Positions 9,491 through 18,343 of a stretch of DNA of 59,481 nt are shown here, piece after piece. The position numbers and the translations under genes are program-made. Below the pieces are notes generated by a model. It had not been told where the DNA came from. It searched no databases and worked only from the letters and a program-made list of their open reading frames with translations. The DNA is from Clostridiales bacterium (GTDB taxonomy: Bacteria; Bacillota; Clostridia; Christensenellales; QALW01), in contig JAHAAN010000014.1 of the NCBI GenBank assembly GCA_018376855.1, positions 1 to 59,481 of the forward strand, in the 5' to 3' direction. Every line of letters begins with the position of its first letter. Positions within the stretch are counted from its first letter, which is position 1.

Positions 9491-10216
9491 ATGGATTATA
9501 AAATCGATACCATTACCGTGATCGACGCTTTCAAAGAGGACTGCGAGTGCCCCTTATGCAAAATCAAAGCCGATATGGACGCCGCCTACGTTTCCTCCTG
9601 TTTGGGCGCAGGCGCAATGGTGCCGGAACGGCGTGTTGAAGTGAACCGCTGCGGCTTCTGCTCAGCGCATTTAAAGCAGCTATACGACGCCCAAACCCGC
9701 CTGCCGCTCGCACTTCAGCTGCAAACGCACCTGCACGAACAGAACGCCAAGAACGCCAAGCTGCTTGACGCCTATGCCAAGAAAGCTGCAAACAGCAGCG
9801 GCCTGTTCGGCGGAAAAAAGAAAGAGCTGAACGAGGAGCTGGAACGCTTAAAGGCCGCCCTGACAAGCAGCGAGGAAGCCTGTGTGATCTGCAGCCACAC
9901 AAAGGAAAATCTGCGCCGCTACGAGGAAACCGTGCTCGCCCTTTACCAAAAAGACAGTGAATTCAAACGCCTCGTTGAAAACGGAAAGGGCTTCTGCGTG
10001 CCGCATTTTCTGGAGCTGCTTACGCTCTGCGCCGAAAAAAAATCGCCGCTCACCGCCGTGCTGATCCAACGGCAGAAAGCAGCGATGCAGCGTCTCGACG
10101 AAGAGCTGCTTTGGTTTGCAAAAAAGTTCGACTATGCAAATAAGGACGCAGACTGGGGCAATTCCCGCGACAGCATTCCCCGAACAATCAACAAACTCAA
10201 AGGCAGGATCGTTTAA
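9491..10216 (+). CDS. DUF6062 family cysteine-rich protein
   Basis: A 241-residue soluble protein that matches my memory of the DUF6062 family from Clostridia. It has paired cysteine/histidine motifs suggesting metal sites: 'CECPLC' (residues 18-23), 'CGFCSAH', 'CVIC', and 'FCVPH'. The second half repeats the layout of the first, so it may be an internal duplication of a zinc-knuckle-like unit. No enzymatic motif is seen. AAAGGA precedes the ATG. The gene overlaps the convergent comEB stop by 4 nt. Confidence 0.65.
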   Translation: MDYKIDTITVIDAFKEDCECPLCKIKADMDAAYVSSCLGAGAMVPERRVEVNRCGFCSAHLKQLYDAQTRLPLALQLQTHLHEQNAKNAKLLDAYAKKAANSSGLFGGKKKELNEELERLKAALTSSEEACVICSHTKENLRRYEETVLALYQKDSEFKRLVENGKGFCVPHFLELLTLCAEKKSPLTAVLIQRQKAAMQRLDEELLWFAKKFDYANKDADWGNSRDSIPRTINKLKGRIV

Positions 10217-10671
10217 TCTTCAAACGCCTCCACCAGCGTGCCTGCCTGCCTGAACAGCTCCCGCGCAAACTCATCCGGATACGGATACCGATAAACCACG
10301 CGGCTGATGCCCGCATTGATAATCAGCTTTGTGCAGATGGCGCACGGCTGATGCGTGCAGTAAAGCGTTGCGCCGTCCACGCTGATGCCGAGCTTTGCGG
10401 CCTGAATCAGCGCGTTTTGCTCCGCATGAATCGCATAGCACAGCTCCTGCCGCGTGCCGCTGGCGATCCCCAGCTTTCGGCGCAGGCATTCCCCGCGCTC
10501 TGCGCAGGAGGGAATGCCTGACGGCGCGCCGTTATAGCCTGTCGTTAAAATGCGTTTATCGCGCACGATGACCGCGCCGATTTTCCGCTCGCTTTGATAG
10601 CAGCTTGACCAGCCGCCGACCGTCTGTGCCAGCTCCATAAATCTCTTATCCCATTTATCCAAGATACCCAC
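10213..10671 (-). CDS. comEB: Cytidine/deoxycytidylate deaminase family protein (ComEB-like dCMP deaminase)
   Basis: A 152-residue zinc deaminase. The zinc signature is 'HAEQN' followed by 'PCAICTKLI', with extra cysteine/histidine ligands of the dCMP-deaminase subfamily in 'PSCAERGECLRRK'. The expected reaction is dCMP to dUMP, feeding dTMP synthesis. 'KIGAVIVRDKRILTTGYNGAPSG' is diagnostic of the family. Length is typical. It stands alone here, not in a come operon, so a competence role is not implied. Confidence 0.87.
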   Translation of the reverse strand: MGILDKWDKRFMELAQTVGGWSSCYQSERKIGAVIVRDKRILTTGYNGAPSGIPSCAERGECLRRKLGIASGTRQELCYAIHAEQNALIQAAKLGISVDGATLYCTHQPCAICTKLIINAGISRVVYRYPYPDEFARELFRQAGTLVEAFED

Positions 10672-10881
10672 CGCTTTCCGCTGCCTAAAAAAGCAGAATT
10701 TTTATGAATAATATTTCGACGGTTTGTGAATAATTCCTGCGTAAAAACACCGAAAGCGCCGTAAAAATCATGTTTTCAGCCCCTAAAATTATGATTAGCA
10801 GAAAAATCAAGATTTCAAGAGATATCCGAAGATATTCACCGATATTCCAAAAAAATGGCATTTTTCAGGAATCTCGTACAT
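10672..10881. other. AT-rich intergenic region between comEB and groES
   Basis: No coding signal is convincing in this stretch, which leads into the groESL promoter and CIRCE element. Several direct AT-rich runs are present but no clear hairpin. Confidence 0.5.
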
Positions 10882-10910
10882 TTGCTAATCGCCCCCAAGT
10901 TATATATTAT
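10882..10910 (+). promoter_or_regulatory. groESL promoter
   Basis: TTGCTA (10882-10887), a 17-nt spacer, and TATTAT (10905-10910). The CIRCE operator begins 8 nt downstream, at the expected transcription start. Confidence 0.7.
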
Positions 10911-10917
10911 AAGCGTG

Positions 10918-10944
10918 TTAGCACTCAAAGAGCAAGAGTGCCAA
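10918..10944 (+). promoter_or_regulatory. CIRCE operator (HrcA site) of groESL
   Basis: TTAGCACTC (10918-10926), 9-nt spacer, GAGTGCCAA (10936-10944). This is the CIRCE inverted repeat with one mismatch in the right arm. HrcA binding here would repress groESL until heat or misfolded-protein stress. Confidence 0.92.
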
Positions 10945-10978
10945 ATTTATACCGATTCATTAAAAGGAGGTTTTTTAT

Positions 10979-11263
10979 ATGACCATAAGACCTTTATTCG
11001 ACCGCGTAGTAGTAAAGCTGGTCGATTGCGAGGAAACCACAAAGAGCGGAATCATTCTTCCGGGCGCTGCAAAGGAAAAGCCGCAGGTAGCCGAAGTTGT
11101 AGCGGTAGGCCCCGGCGGAAACGTAGACGGCAAAGAGGTAGCCATGCAAGTAAAATTAGGCGACAAGGTTATCTACAGCAAATATGCCGGCAACGAAGTA
11201 AAGCTGGACGGCTCTGAGCTGATCGTGATTCGGCAAAGCGACATTTTGGCAGTAATCGAATAA
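10979..11263 (+). CDS. groES: Co-chaperonin GroES
   Basis: A 94-residue co-chaperonin that caps the GroEL ring. Matches: 'RPLFDRVVVKLVDCEETTKSGIILPGAAKEKPQ' (the mobile loop), 'VAVGPG' and the terminal 'ESDILAVIE'-like end ('QSDILAVIE'). The AAAGGAGG ribosome-binding site is strong. It lies 20 nt ahead of groEL under the CIRCE-controlled promoter. Confidence 0.97.
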   Translation: MTIRPLFDRVVVKLVDCEETTKSGIILPGAAKEKPQVAEVVAVGPGGNVDGKEVAMQVKLGDKVIYSKYAGNEVKLDGSELIVIRQSDILAVIE

Positions 11264-11283
11264 AAAAAGGAGCGTGCATCAAT

Positions 11284-12915
11284 ATGGCAAAACAGTTCAA
11301 ATACGGCGAAGAAGCACGCCGCAGCCTTGAGGCCGGCGTAAACGTTCTTGCAAACACGGTGAAGATCACTCTCGGTCCGAAGGGCCGCAACGTAGTTCTG
11401 GATAAAAAATACGGCTCTCCGCTGATCAATAACGACGGCGTTACGATTGCTAAGGAGATCGAGCTGGAGGATCCCTTTGAAAACATGGGCGCGCAGCTGG
11501 TAAAGGAAGTCAGCGTAAAGACCAACGATGTAGCCGGCGACGGCACCACGACCGCAGCTGTTCTCGCGCAGGCAATCTTCCATGAGGGCGTGAAAAACAT
11601 TGCGGCAGGCGCTAACCCGATGGTGCTGCGCAAAGGCATTATGTCGGCAGTGGACGTAACGGTTGATTCGCTCAAAGCTATCAGCAAACCCATTGAAAAC
11701 AAAACCGCTATTTCGCAGGTTGCCAGCATTTCCGCCGGCGACGAAGCGATCGGCCAGCTGATTGCGGATGCAATGGAAAAAGTCGGAAAAGACGGTGTTA
11801 TTACCGTTGAAGAAGCCAAGACGCTTGAAACCAGCCTGTCCATCGTGGAAGGCATGCAGTTCGACCGCGGCTATGCTTCCGCATACATGGTAACGGATAA
11901 CGACAAAATGGAAGCGGTCCTCGATTCCCCGCTGATCCTGATTACGGATAAAAAGATCAGCTCCATTCAGGAGATTCTGCCGGTTTTGGAGCAGGTGGTT
12001 CAGCAGGGCCGCAAAATGCTCATTATTGCTGAGGATGTAGAAGGCGAAGCGCTGGCAACCTTGGTTGTCAACAAGATCCGCGGCACCTTCACCTGCGTGG
12101 CTGTAAAGGCTCCGGGCTTCGGCGACCGCAGAAAAGCAATGCTTCAGGATATCGCAATTCTCACCGGCGGTCAGGTCATTTCCGAGGAAATCGGCCTTGA
12201 ACTGAAGGACGCGACCATGGATATGCTCGGCACCGCGCGTCAGGTCAAAGTGGATAAAGAAAACACCACGATCGTTGAGGGCGCAGGCAATGCAGACGAT
12301 ATTAAAGCGCGCATCGCTTCCATTAAAGCACAGATCGAAGAGACCACCAGCGATTACGACCGCGAGAAGCTTCAGGAGCGTCTTGCGAAGCTGGCCGGAG
12401 GCGTAGCCGTCATCAACGTCGGCGCCGCTACCGAGGTTGAAATGAAGGAGCGCAAGCTGCGCATCGAGGACGCGCTGGCCGCTACCCGCGCCGCAGTGGA
12501 AGAAGGCATCGTTCCGGGCGGCGGAATCGCTTTCCTGAACGTGCTGCCCAAGGTTAAGGCGCACATGGAAACGCTCAGCGGAGACGAAAAGACCGGCGCC
12601 GGCATCATTGTTCGCGCTCTTGAGGAGCCGATCCGCCAGATTGCTTTCAATGCCGGTGTGGAAGGCTCCGTAGTCGTCGATAAGGTTCTGACCAAGAACG
12701 AAACCGGCTACGGCTACGACGCTTTGAAGGACGAATACGGCAACATGGTAGAAAAGGGTATTCTGGATCCGACCAAGGTCAGCCGTTCCGCACTGCAGAA
12801 CGCAGCCAGCGTTGCCAGCGTGATGCTGACAACCGAGTGCCTTGTGGCAGATATTCCTGCTCCGGAACCGGCAGCTCCCGCAGCTCCGGGCGGCGGAATG
12901 GGCGGAATGTACTAA
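11284..12915 (+). CDS. groEL: Chaperonin GroEL
   Basis: A 543-residue chaperonin, full length. The ATP site 'GPKGRNVVLDKKYGSPLINNDGVTIAKEIELEDPFENMGA' and 'NDVAGDGTTTAAVLA' are intact, and the C-terminus ends in the glycine/methionine tail 'GGGMGGMY'. It folds client proteins with GroES in the cytoplasm. Second gene of the HrcA-regulated groESL operon, closed by a strong terminator. Confidence 0.98.
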   Translation: MAKQFKYGEEARRSLEAGVNVLANTVKITLGPKGRNVVLDKKYGSPLINNDGVTIAKEIELEDPFENMGAQLVKEVSVKTNDVAGDGTTTAAVLAQAIFHEGVKNIAAGANPMVLRKGIMSAVDVTVDSLKAISKPIENKTAISQVASISAGDEAIGQLIADAMEKVGKDGVITVEEAKTLETSLSIVEGMQFDRGYASAYMVTDNDKMEAVLDSPLILITDKKISSIQEILPVLEQVVQQGRKMLIIAEDVEGEALATLVVNKIRGTFTCVAVKAPGFGDRRKAMLQDIAILTGGQVISEEIGLELKDATMDMLGTARQVKVDKENTTIVEGAGNADDIKARIASIKAQIEETTSDYDREKLQERLAKLAGGVAVINVGAATEVEMKERKLRIEDALAATRAAVEEGIVPGGGIAFLNVLPKVKAHMETLSGDEKTGAGIIVRALEEPIRQIAFNAGVEGSVVVDKVLTKNETGYGYDALKDEYGNMVEKGILDPTKVSRSALQNAASVASVMLTTECLVADIPAPEPAAPAAPGGGMGGMY

Positions 12916-12940
12916 TCCGCGCATAAACACTCTGCTTTTT

Positions 12941-12975
12941 AATAACGGTCTGCTTCATGCAGGCCGTTATTTTTT
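12941..12975 (+). terminator. groESL terminator
   Basis: A 13-bp stem with one G-T pair (12941-12953 with 12959-12971), loop TTCAT, followed by a T run. Confidence 0.85.
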
Positions 12976-13165
12976 ATTGATTTCAAAAATATTCATCCTA
13001 CCGCCGACGGCAACACCGCTTTTTTGCAGCTGCCGCTCCTACATATCTATACTCGTAGCTGGCAGTACGTTTACTTTTGCTGCCGCAGAATATCCGTGTC
13101 GCTTATCAGGCTTTTCTCTCCATTCTCTATTTAAATAAAATATATACAAATTTTGATTTTATACA
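12976..13165. other. Intergenic region, nothing recognised
   Basis: Between the groEL terminator and the padR promoter. I see no conserved coding frame, hairpin or operator here. Confidence 0.4.
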
Positions 13166-13194
13166 TTGACAGGCGAAGTATCTTAATATATAAT
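13166..13194 (+). promoter_or_regulatory. Consensus sigma-A promoter for the padR operon
   Basis: TTGACA (13166-13171), exactly 17 nt, TATAAT (13189-13194): a perfect consensus. Strong and therefore likely held down by a repressor such as the PadR protein it drives. Confidence 0.88.
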
Positions 13195-13216
13195 ACACGC
13201 CATAGGAGGTGCAAAT

Positions 13217-13588
13217 GTGCTCAATACATCTGATATTTTCCGCGGTTTTACAGACTCTATGATCTTGGCCGTGCTGGCAAAAGGCGATAGCTGGGGCTAC
13301 CAGATCAACAAAGAAATTTCCTTATACTCAAAAGGCGCCGTTGTGCTAAAGGAGGCAACGCTTTACACATCCTTTCGCCGTTTAGAAGCAAGCGGCTTTA
13401 TCCTTTCCTATTGGGGAGATGAAACGACGGGCGCACGCCGCCGATACTATGCCATCACAGAATCCGGGCGGAAATTTTACAACGAAAACTGCACCGAATG
13501 GCAGCAAATGAAGCAAGTGCTGGATGCTCTTTTGCTTAACAATACAACAAAAAAAGAATCGGAGGGAGCTTATGAACAGCAAAATTAA
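13217..13588 (+). CDS. PadR family transcriptional regulator
   Basis: A 123-residue winged-helix regulator: 'SMILAVLAKGDSWGYQINKEI', 'LKEATLYTSFRRLEASGFILSYWGDETTGARRRYYAITESGRKFY' are the PadR HTH and wing. GTG start at 13217 with AGGAGGT at 13204-13210. PadR proteins usually repress their own operon and neighbouring envelope genes. It overlaps the next gene by 17 nt, so translation is coupled. Confidence 0.9.
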   Translation: MLNTSDIFRGFTDSMILAVLAKGDSWGYQINKEISLYSKGAVVLKEATLYTSFRRLEASGFILSYWGDETTGARRRYYAITESGRKFYNENCTEWQQMKQVLDALLLNNTTKKESEGAYEQQN

Positions 13589-14252
13589 AAACTATGTGGA
13601 AGTCCTGTTTGCAGACGTTCCCCGCACAAAACGGGCGGCAGAACTGAAAGAAGAAATTCTATCGAACCTTAACGACCGCTTTGAGGATCAGATAAGGGAA
13701 GGCAAAAGCGAAAACGAAGCCTATGGCGCCGCTGTTGCAAGCATGGGCGATATTGACGCGCTGCTTGCCGAAGTTACGCCGAGCGAGGACTTCAAAAAAG
13801 AAGCCGACTACTACCGCCGCCGCAAGGCAAAATTCATTTCCATAGGCGTCGCGCTCTATATTCTCGGCGCGCTTGCACTGATTGCTTTCGGCGCGCTCGG
13901 CGAGGTGTTCTCTCCGCAAAGAGTAGAATTTTTCGGCGTGATCGGCCTGTTGGTGCTGCTGCTTTTCTGCGCCGTTGCAACCGGACTGATTATTTACGGC
14001 ACAGCCTCCACACCGATCGAATACAAAGACTTTGAAGAACAGAACGATCGCAGCAGACGCGAAAATATGACCCCAAAAGAACGAAAATTCAAAGCCACCA
14101 TGTCCATCTATTGGTCTGTTGTTACCTGCATATACTTAACCGTGAGCTTTATAACCTTTGCATGGCACACCACATGGATCATTTGGCCCGTTGCGGGGAT
14201 CCTCTGCGGCATTCTTAAAACCATCAACGAAATGAGGGATCTGAATGACTAA
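13572..14252 (+). CDS. DUF1700/permease-prefix-domain membrane protein
   Basis: A 226-residue protein. The N-terminal ~70 residues form the helical prefix seen in DUF1700 proteins ('YVEVLFADVPRTKRAAELKEEILSNLNDRFEDQ...ASMGDIDALL'). About four membrane segments follow (around 'ISIGVALYILGALALIAFG', 'GVIGLLVLLLFCAVATGLIIYG', and two near the end). The start at 13572 has GGAGGGAG upstream. Together with PadR and DUF4097 it makes a common three-gene Firmicutes module, thought to sense or respond to envelope stress. The function is not established. Confidence 0.8.
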   Translation: MNSKIKNYVEVLFADVPRTKRAAELKEEILSNLNDRFEDQIREGKSENEAYGAAVASMGDIDALLAEVTPSEDFKKEADYYRRRKAKFISIGVALYILGALALIAFGALGEVFSPQRVEFFGVIGLLVLLLFCAVATGLIIYGTASTPIEYKDFEEQNDRSRRENMTPKERKFKATMSIYWSVVTCIYLTVSFITFAWHTTWIIWPVAGILCGILKTINEMRDLND

Positions 14253-15138
14253 AAAAGAAAGTCTAACGATTCGGCTCGTCGTACTGATTTTATGCTTGGT
14301 TCTTTTTTTAGGCAGCGCTTTGTTTTATGTTTTTAAAATCAATGAGGGAGGTTGGAATATCAATATGGCATTCAGAGGAAATGAAGCACTGCTTCAAAAT
14401 ACGGTTTACGAAAAAGAAGCCGTTCAGCGTTTGGAGATCAAAACAGCCGCCGCAGACGTTTATCTGAAGGCAACGGACGATGAAAAGCTCAGCGTTACCG
14501 TCTACGGCAGAGACAACGCAAAGGATGATCCTGCTCAAATCAACTTAGTAAATGGCGTTCTCAGCATCAAGGAATCCCCCGTAAGAAAACTGTTTTCATT
14601 TTTCTCAGTCTTGACAAAAATTGAAATCGCCGTTCCGAAGGCTCTTTGCCCGCAGGTATCCGTTGAAACCGCCAGCGGAGACGTGCGCGTTACAATCGAC
14701 ACCAACACTCTGCATCTTTCCAGCGCCAGCGGAGATCTTGAAATCTTCGGCAGCTGCGGCGACCGCTTGACCGTTTCACAAGTCAGCGGCGAAATCAAGC
14801 TTTCCGCTTCCGCAAAGGAAATGCTTCTTTCCAGCGTCAGCGGCGATATGGAGCTTCAGGCTCAAACGGAAAAGCTTGAAGCAAAATCTGTCAGCGGCGA
14901 TATTGATTTCTCGCTCTCCGGCAGCGCCAAAACAGCCGTCATCCATACGACAAGCGGCGATATCGAAGCCTCCATCGGCGCCATAAACGATTACAGCGTC
15001 TCCTTTGAAAGTGTGTCGGGAAGCCTCAACGACAGAAAAAACGGCAGCAACGCCAAAAAGAAGATCTTTTACACCGTGGGAACAGGCGCGCTCTCCCTTT
15101 CCTTCCATACCGTCAGCGGCGATGCAACCGTGCGGTAA
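14245..15138 (+). CDS. DUF4097 family beta-strand repeat protein, membrane anchored
   Basis: A 297-residue protein with one N-terminal membrane segment ('LVVLILCLVLFLGSALFYVF') and an exported right-handed beta structure. The repeats carry the DUF4097 hallmark 'SGD' at regular spacing ('TASGDVRV', 'SASGDLEI', 'SVSGDMEL', 'SVSGDIDF', 'TTSGDIEA', 'TVSGDATV'). It overlaps the DUF1700 gene by 8 nt. The module's likely role is an envelope-associated adhesin-like or sensor partner; the activity is unknown. Confidence 0.82.
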   Translation: MTKKESLTIRLVVLILCLVLFLGSALFYVFKINEGGWNINMAFRGNEALLQNTVYEKEAVQRLEIKTAAADVYLKATDDEKLSVTVYGRDNAKDDPAQINLVNGVLSIKESPVRKLFSFFSVLTKIEIAVPKALCPQVSVETASGDVRVTIDTNTLHLSSASGDLEIFGSCGDRLTVSQVSGEIKLSASAKEMLLSSVSGDMELQAQTEKLEAKSVSGDIDFSLSGSAKTAVIHTTSGDIEASIGAINDYSVSFESVSGSLNDRKNGSNAKKKIFYTVGTGALSLSFHTVSGDATVR

Positions 15139-15188
15139 CGCACCGGTTTGCAAGACTTTTCGCTGGCACGGCGGTCTCCATAGCAGCA

Positions 15189-15216
15189 AAACAGCCAAGC
15201 GTATGCTTGGCTGTTT
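15189..15216 (+). terminator. Hairpin after the DUF4097 gene
   Basis: A perfect 12-bp stem (15189-15200 with 15205-15216) and 4-nt loop. The T run after it is short, so termination may depend on the second hairpin downstream. Confidence 0.6.
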
Positions 15217-15222
15217 GCAATA

Positions 15223-15279
15223 ATAAGCCCCTGTGTCGCAGAATCCAACCTCAAAGGATTTTGCGACACAGGGGCTTAT
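15223..15279. terminator. Long palindrome / bidirectional terminator
   Basis: An 18-bp perfect inverted repeat (15223-15240 with 15262-15279) encloses a smaller AATCC/GGATT stem. It sits between two convergent transcription units and is followed by TTTTC on the plus side. It is unusually long for a terminator and may instead be a dispersed palindromic repeat. Confidence 0.55.
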
Positions 15280-15302
15280 TTTCAGGGTTTCCCGCAAAAA
15301 CG

Positions 15303-18189
15303 TTACTTCCGTCGCCGTTTACGGCTGCACAGCCAAAGGATCGAGATCGCCGCCGCTAACACCGCTGCCGCCGCGCCTATGATCCACAGCTCGCCGCCTC
15401 CCCTATTCTCCACGGTTACGACAGCCGTAGCCTCAGGCTCCTGCGTTGCGGAGGACGGCGGAACGACAGCCTGCCCCGGATCGCCGACCACCAACGCGCC
15501 CTCCTCCAACAGAACAGGGAAGCAGGTGAACTCTTCCGCATCTCTTACGCTTATATAGGGCTTTAACTGATATCGCCCCTCCCCCTGCACAGCAAAGGTG
15601 AGCGTATCCTGCCCGTTTGCCTGCCGCAGCCGGCTTATCAGCTCGGAAGGCGTCATTTCAAGGCGGGCGGCCGCCTCTCCGCCGGGTTGAACGCACGCCC
15701 GATCCGACGGCCCGCACAACGCCATGAACACCGGCTCGTATAAAATACCGTAGCGCACACGGCCTTCTATCTGAGAATTTCCGGTCTATTTAACCGCCTG
15801 CATTTCCATAAGCAAAGAAAACGTGATAACGTCCTGATCCTCAAACGTGCGCTCTATCGCGGCATAGCTGCCGGGTGTTCCCGACCCTACGATCTCGCCG
15901 TTAAGCCGAATGTCCACCGTTTTCACAGCCCACAACGGAATACGAACATGCAGGATCATGCTGCCGGAACGCTTCATATTCAACGTGAGGGCAACCTCCT
16001 GCCCGTAGGGAAACTCCGTCGCCATCTCCAAGGTTCCAGACGCCGCCTCTGTTTTGAAGTCAATGCAGGCATCCGCATACAGGTTTACATAAGCCCTTTT
16101 CATTGTAGGAATAAACAAACTGAGGCAGCTGCGCAAGCTGGCGGGACGCCTGCACCTCGCAGCAGGTATTGATTAACGAGCCTTGCTCTTTGGTCTGCGT
16201 CATATGGTTAAAATACCGGATCTCTCCCTCCGCGTTTTGGCTTGCAAACACAATATTGATCAGCGACTGCTCAAGATAATAAGCAAAGCGTTCATCCTCC
16301 GGAAAATACTGAAGCAAACGGTAGTTCAGATCCGCCCAAAGAACATTGTTGCAGGTTTCATAAACACTGCGGGACGAATGAGAAAGCATATGGTTTCCCG
16401 GCTTATATTCAGCCCCCTCGCACATGCACACGCCTCCGCCGGTGGTAATATAATATTCGGCAAAGATCGTCCACGTCCCCAGCGCCGCCTGCAAATAGGT
16501 TTCCTCTCCCGTTGCGCCGTACATATCCAAAAACGCACAAGCCGCCGTTGCCATATATGCGTGAGGGCGGTCAAGCGGATACATATACATGGCCTCCGGC
16601 ATTGCGTTTCCAAGATAATCCAAGTACCAATCCATCTCGTAATACAGCATATTCGTAATAATATCCTGCGCCTTTCCGACTCCGGACTCATAGCAAAGCG
16701 TGCCGCCCAGAATTCCCTGTATGCCCAAGCTTCCCGGAAGCAGATGCTCTTTATAATCGCAGCCGTTGAACCAAGCGTACAGACCCCGCAGCAGAACATA
16801 TGCGTCCTCATATCCGGCAAGCCCCGCCGCAACAAGCCCCTGCGTATACATCACGCGACCGTAATTCTTGCATTCATCCACCGATACATATGGGTTATCC
16901 GATGTCAAAAACAGGCCGTCATACCACTCTTCGGGTTCGGGCAGGCAATAGCCGCTTTCCTTGCGGCGTTCCATTGCCGTGCTCAACAGCTTTTTCACAG
17001 CCTCGCTCAGCTTTTCATCCTGCGTAAACCGAAGCGAATTTCCGCCGCCGCCAGTATACGCCCCTCATTCGCACTCGGAAAATTCTCTATCCATACCGAA
17101 TCGTAATTCACATAATGAGTCAGTCCGATGCTCTTCTTAATCATTTTCACGTTCTTCATAAAAGCATCGTAATAGATCCCGCCCCGAAGCGACACGCCGC
17201 TTTTGGGGAAATCAGCCGCTTTATCCACCGGCTTCCACCGATCCTCGGGAATATATGTTTTCGTGCCGTCTTTCATTGCCGCAAGCGCCTCCTTGCCAAG
17301 CCGGAAGATCTCCGTTGCAGCGTTATCAGGGTGGAGCGTAACGGCATAATCCACAGCAAAAACTCCGCTGAGCACCTTTATTTTCAGCGTATGCATTCCG
17401 TCCTGAAGCCCGTCTATCCTGCATAACAGGCGGCGGTTTTGAATCTCAGTGCTTTTGCTGTCTATAACAGCTTTTCTTTCACCGTTTATATAGACCTCCG
17501 CAATTCCCCCTTCGGGGCAGGTTCGCCCGTAAAGCTCGATAAAATCACCCCGAAAGGAAACCATCATCCATGAATCGGCAGCGTCGGCCGTATGCAGCGT
17601 TGAACCCAGCGCCTCCGGATCGTCTTCCAAACGAAAGCCGGACACATAGTTATAATAACTTGGCGCCGTATCGTTGAGCACGGCGCTTTCCGAAGCGCCG
17701 CCATAGCACACCGCCTCCAAGCGATCTACCTCAAACCATTTTCCCGCGTTTTCCGCAGTGTCGCATCTGACGACCCGCAGGGTGTGCGTTCCGCACTCAA
17801 GCTCCGGGCTTTCCCACACAACCTGCGGCGTTGCCGCATAGCCCAGCGCGCCGCAGTCAAGCGTTTGAAGCAAAACACCATCAATATATATCCACTTTTA
17901 CATATAAAGGATTATAATTCGCATACCAATATATTTTTGTGCAATCGGTAAACGTATAATCAAAGCCGGTATTCGGCTCCGTGGTTGAAGATGCCGTATC
18001 AAGATAATACCCCTCAATCCCGATCGTATCAAGATTTCTCATATGTCCCCATACGCCGGTAAACCCCAGCTGGTAGTTATCCGCCGTTCGGATCACGGGC
18101 ATCTCCTGCCGTTCAGGCTGTGCGGCAGCCGGAATGCACAGAGCTGCGATCAGCCATGCCAGAATCAAAGCTATGTATTTTTTTGCCAT
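15303..18189 (-). pseudogene. Surface GH127-like (beta-L-arabinofuranosidase-type) glycosidase, broken by three frameshifts and one amber codon
   Basis: Conceptual translation of about 960 residues. Order: signal peptide ('LILAWLIAALCIPAAAQ'), a beta-sandwich region that looks carbohydrate-binding, a GH127/DUF1680 (alpha/alpha)6 domain, a C-terminal beta domain, and a membrane anchor ('LWIIGAAAAVLAAAISILWLC') with a basic tail. Putative metal/nucleophile residues of GH127 are visible: 'YETC' and 'NTCC'. The lesions are near 17880 (two-base loss in an AT run), near 17050 (one A lost, restoring 'ENSLRF'), near 16100 (one G lost, restoring 'NEKGAYVNLYAD') and an in-frame TAG at 15786-15788 where homologs tend to have tyrosine. 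Neighbouring genes are intact, so local decay is more likely than general sequencing error. Confidence 0.82.
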
Positions 18190-18296
18190 TATATTTTCCG
18201 CCTTCCCTATAGATTGCCTGCATCATAACAAAAATCTTCCGAACTTTCTATTCCGCCGTTGGGGTATTACCGGTTCGTTCATATTTTTTACAAAAC

Positions 18297-18326
18297 AAAA
18301 AACGCATACGGGCACTCCCGCATGCG
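18297..18326 (-). terminator. Terminator of the hydS-phosphatase unit
   Basis: A 10-bp stem with one G-T pair (18303-18312 with 18317-18326), then T6 on the minus strand. Confidence 0.8.
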
Positions 18327-18343
18327 CCTTACGGCTTCATCCT

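Noticed and set aside
11173..12930. 585-codon minus-strand ORF opposite groEL
   Set aside because: It is the mirror of a highly codon-biased chaperonin gene. The translation has no domain.
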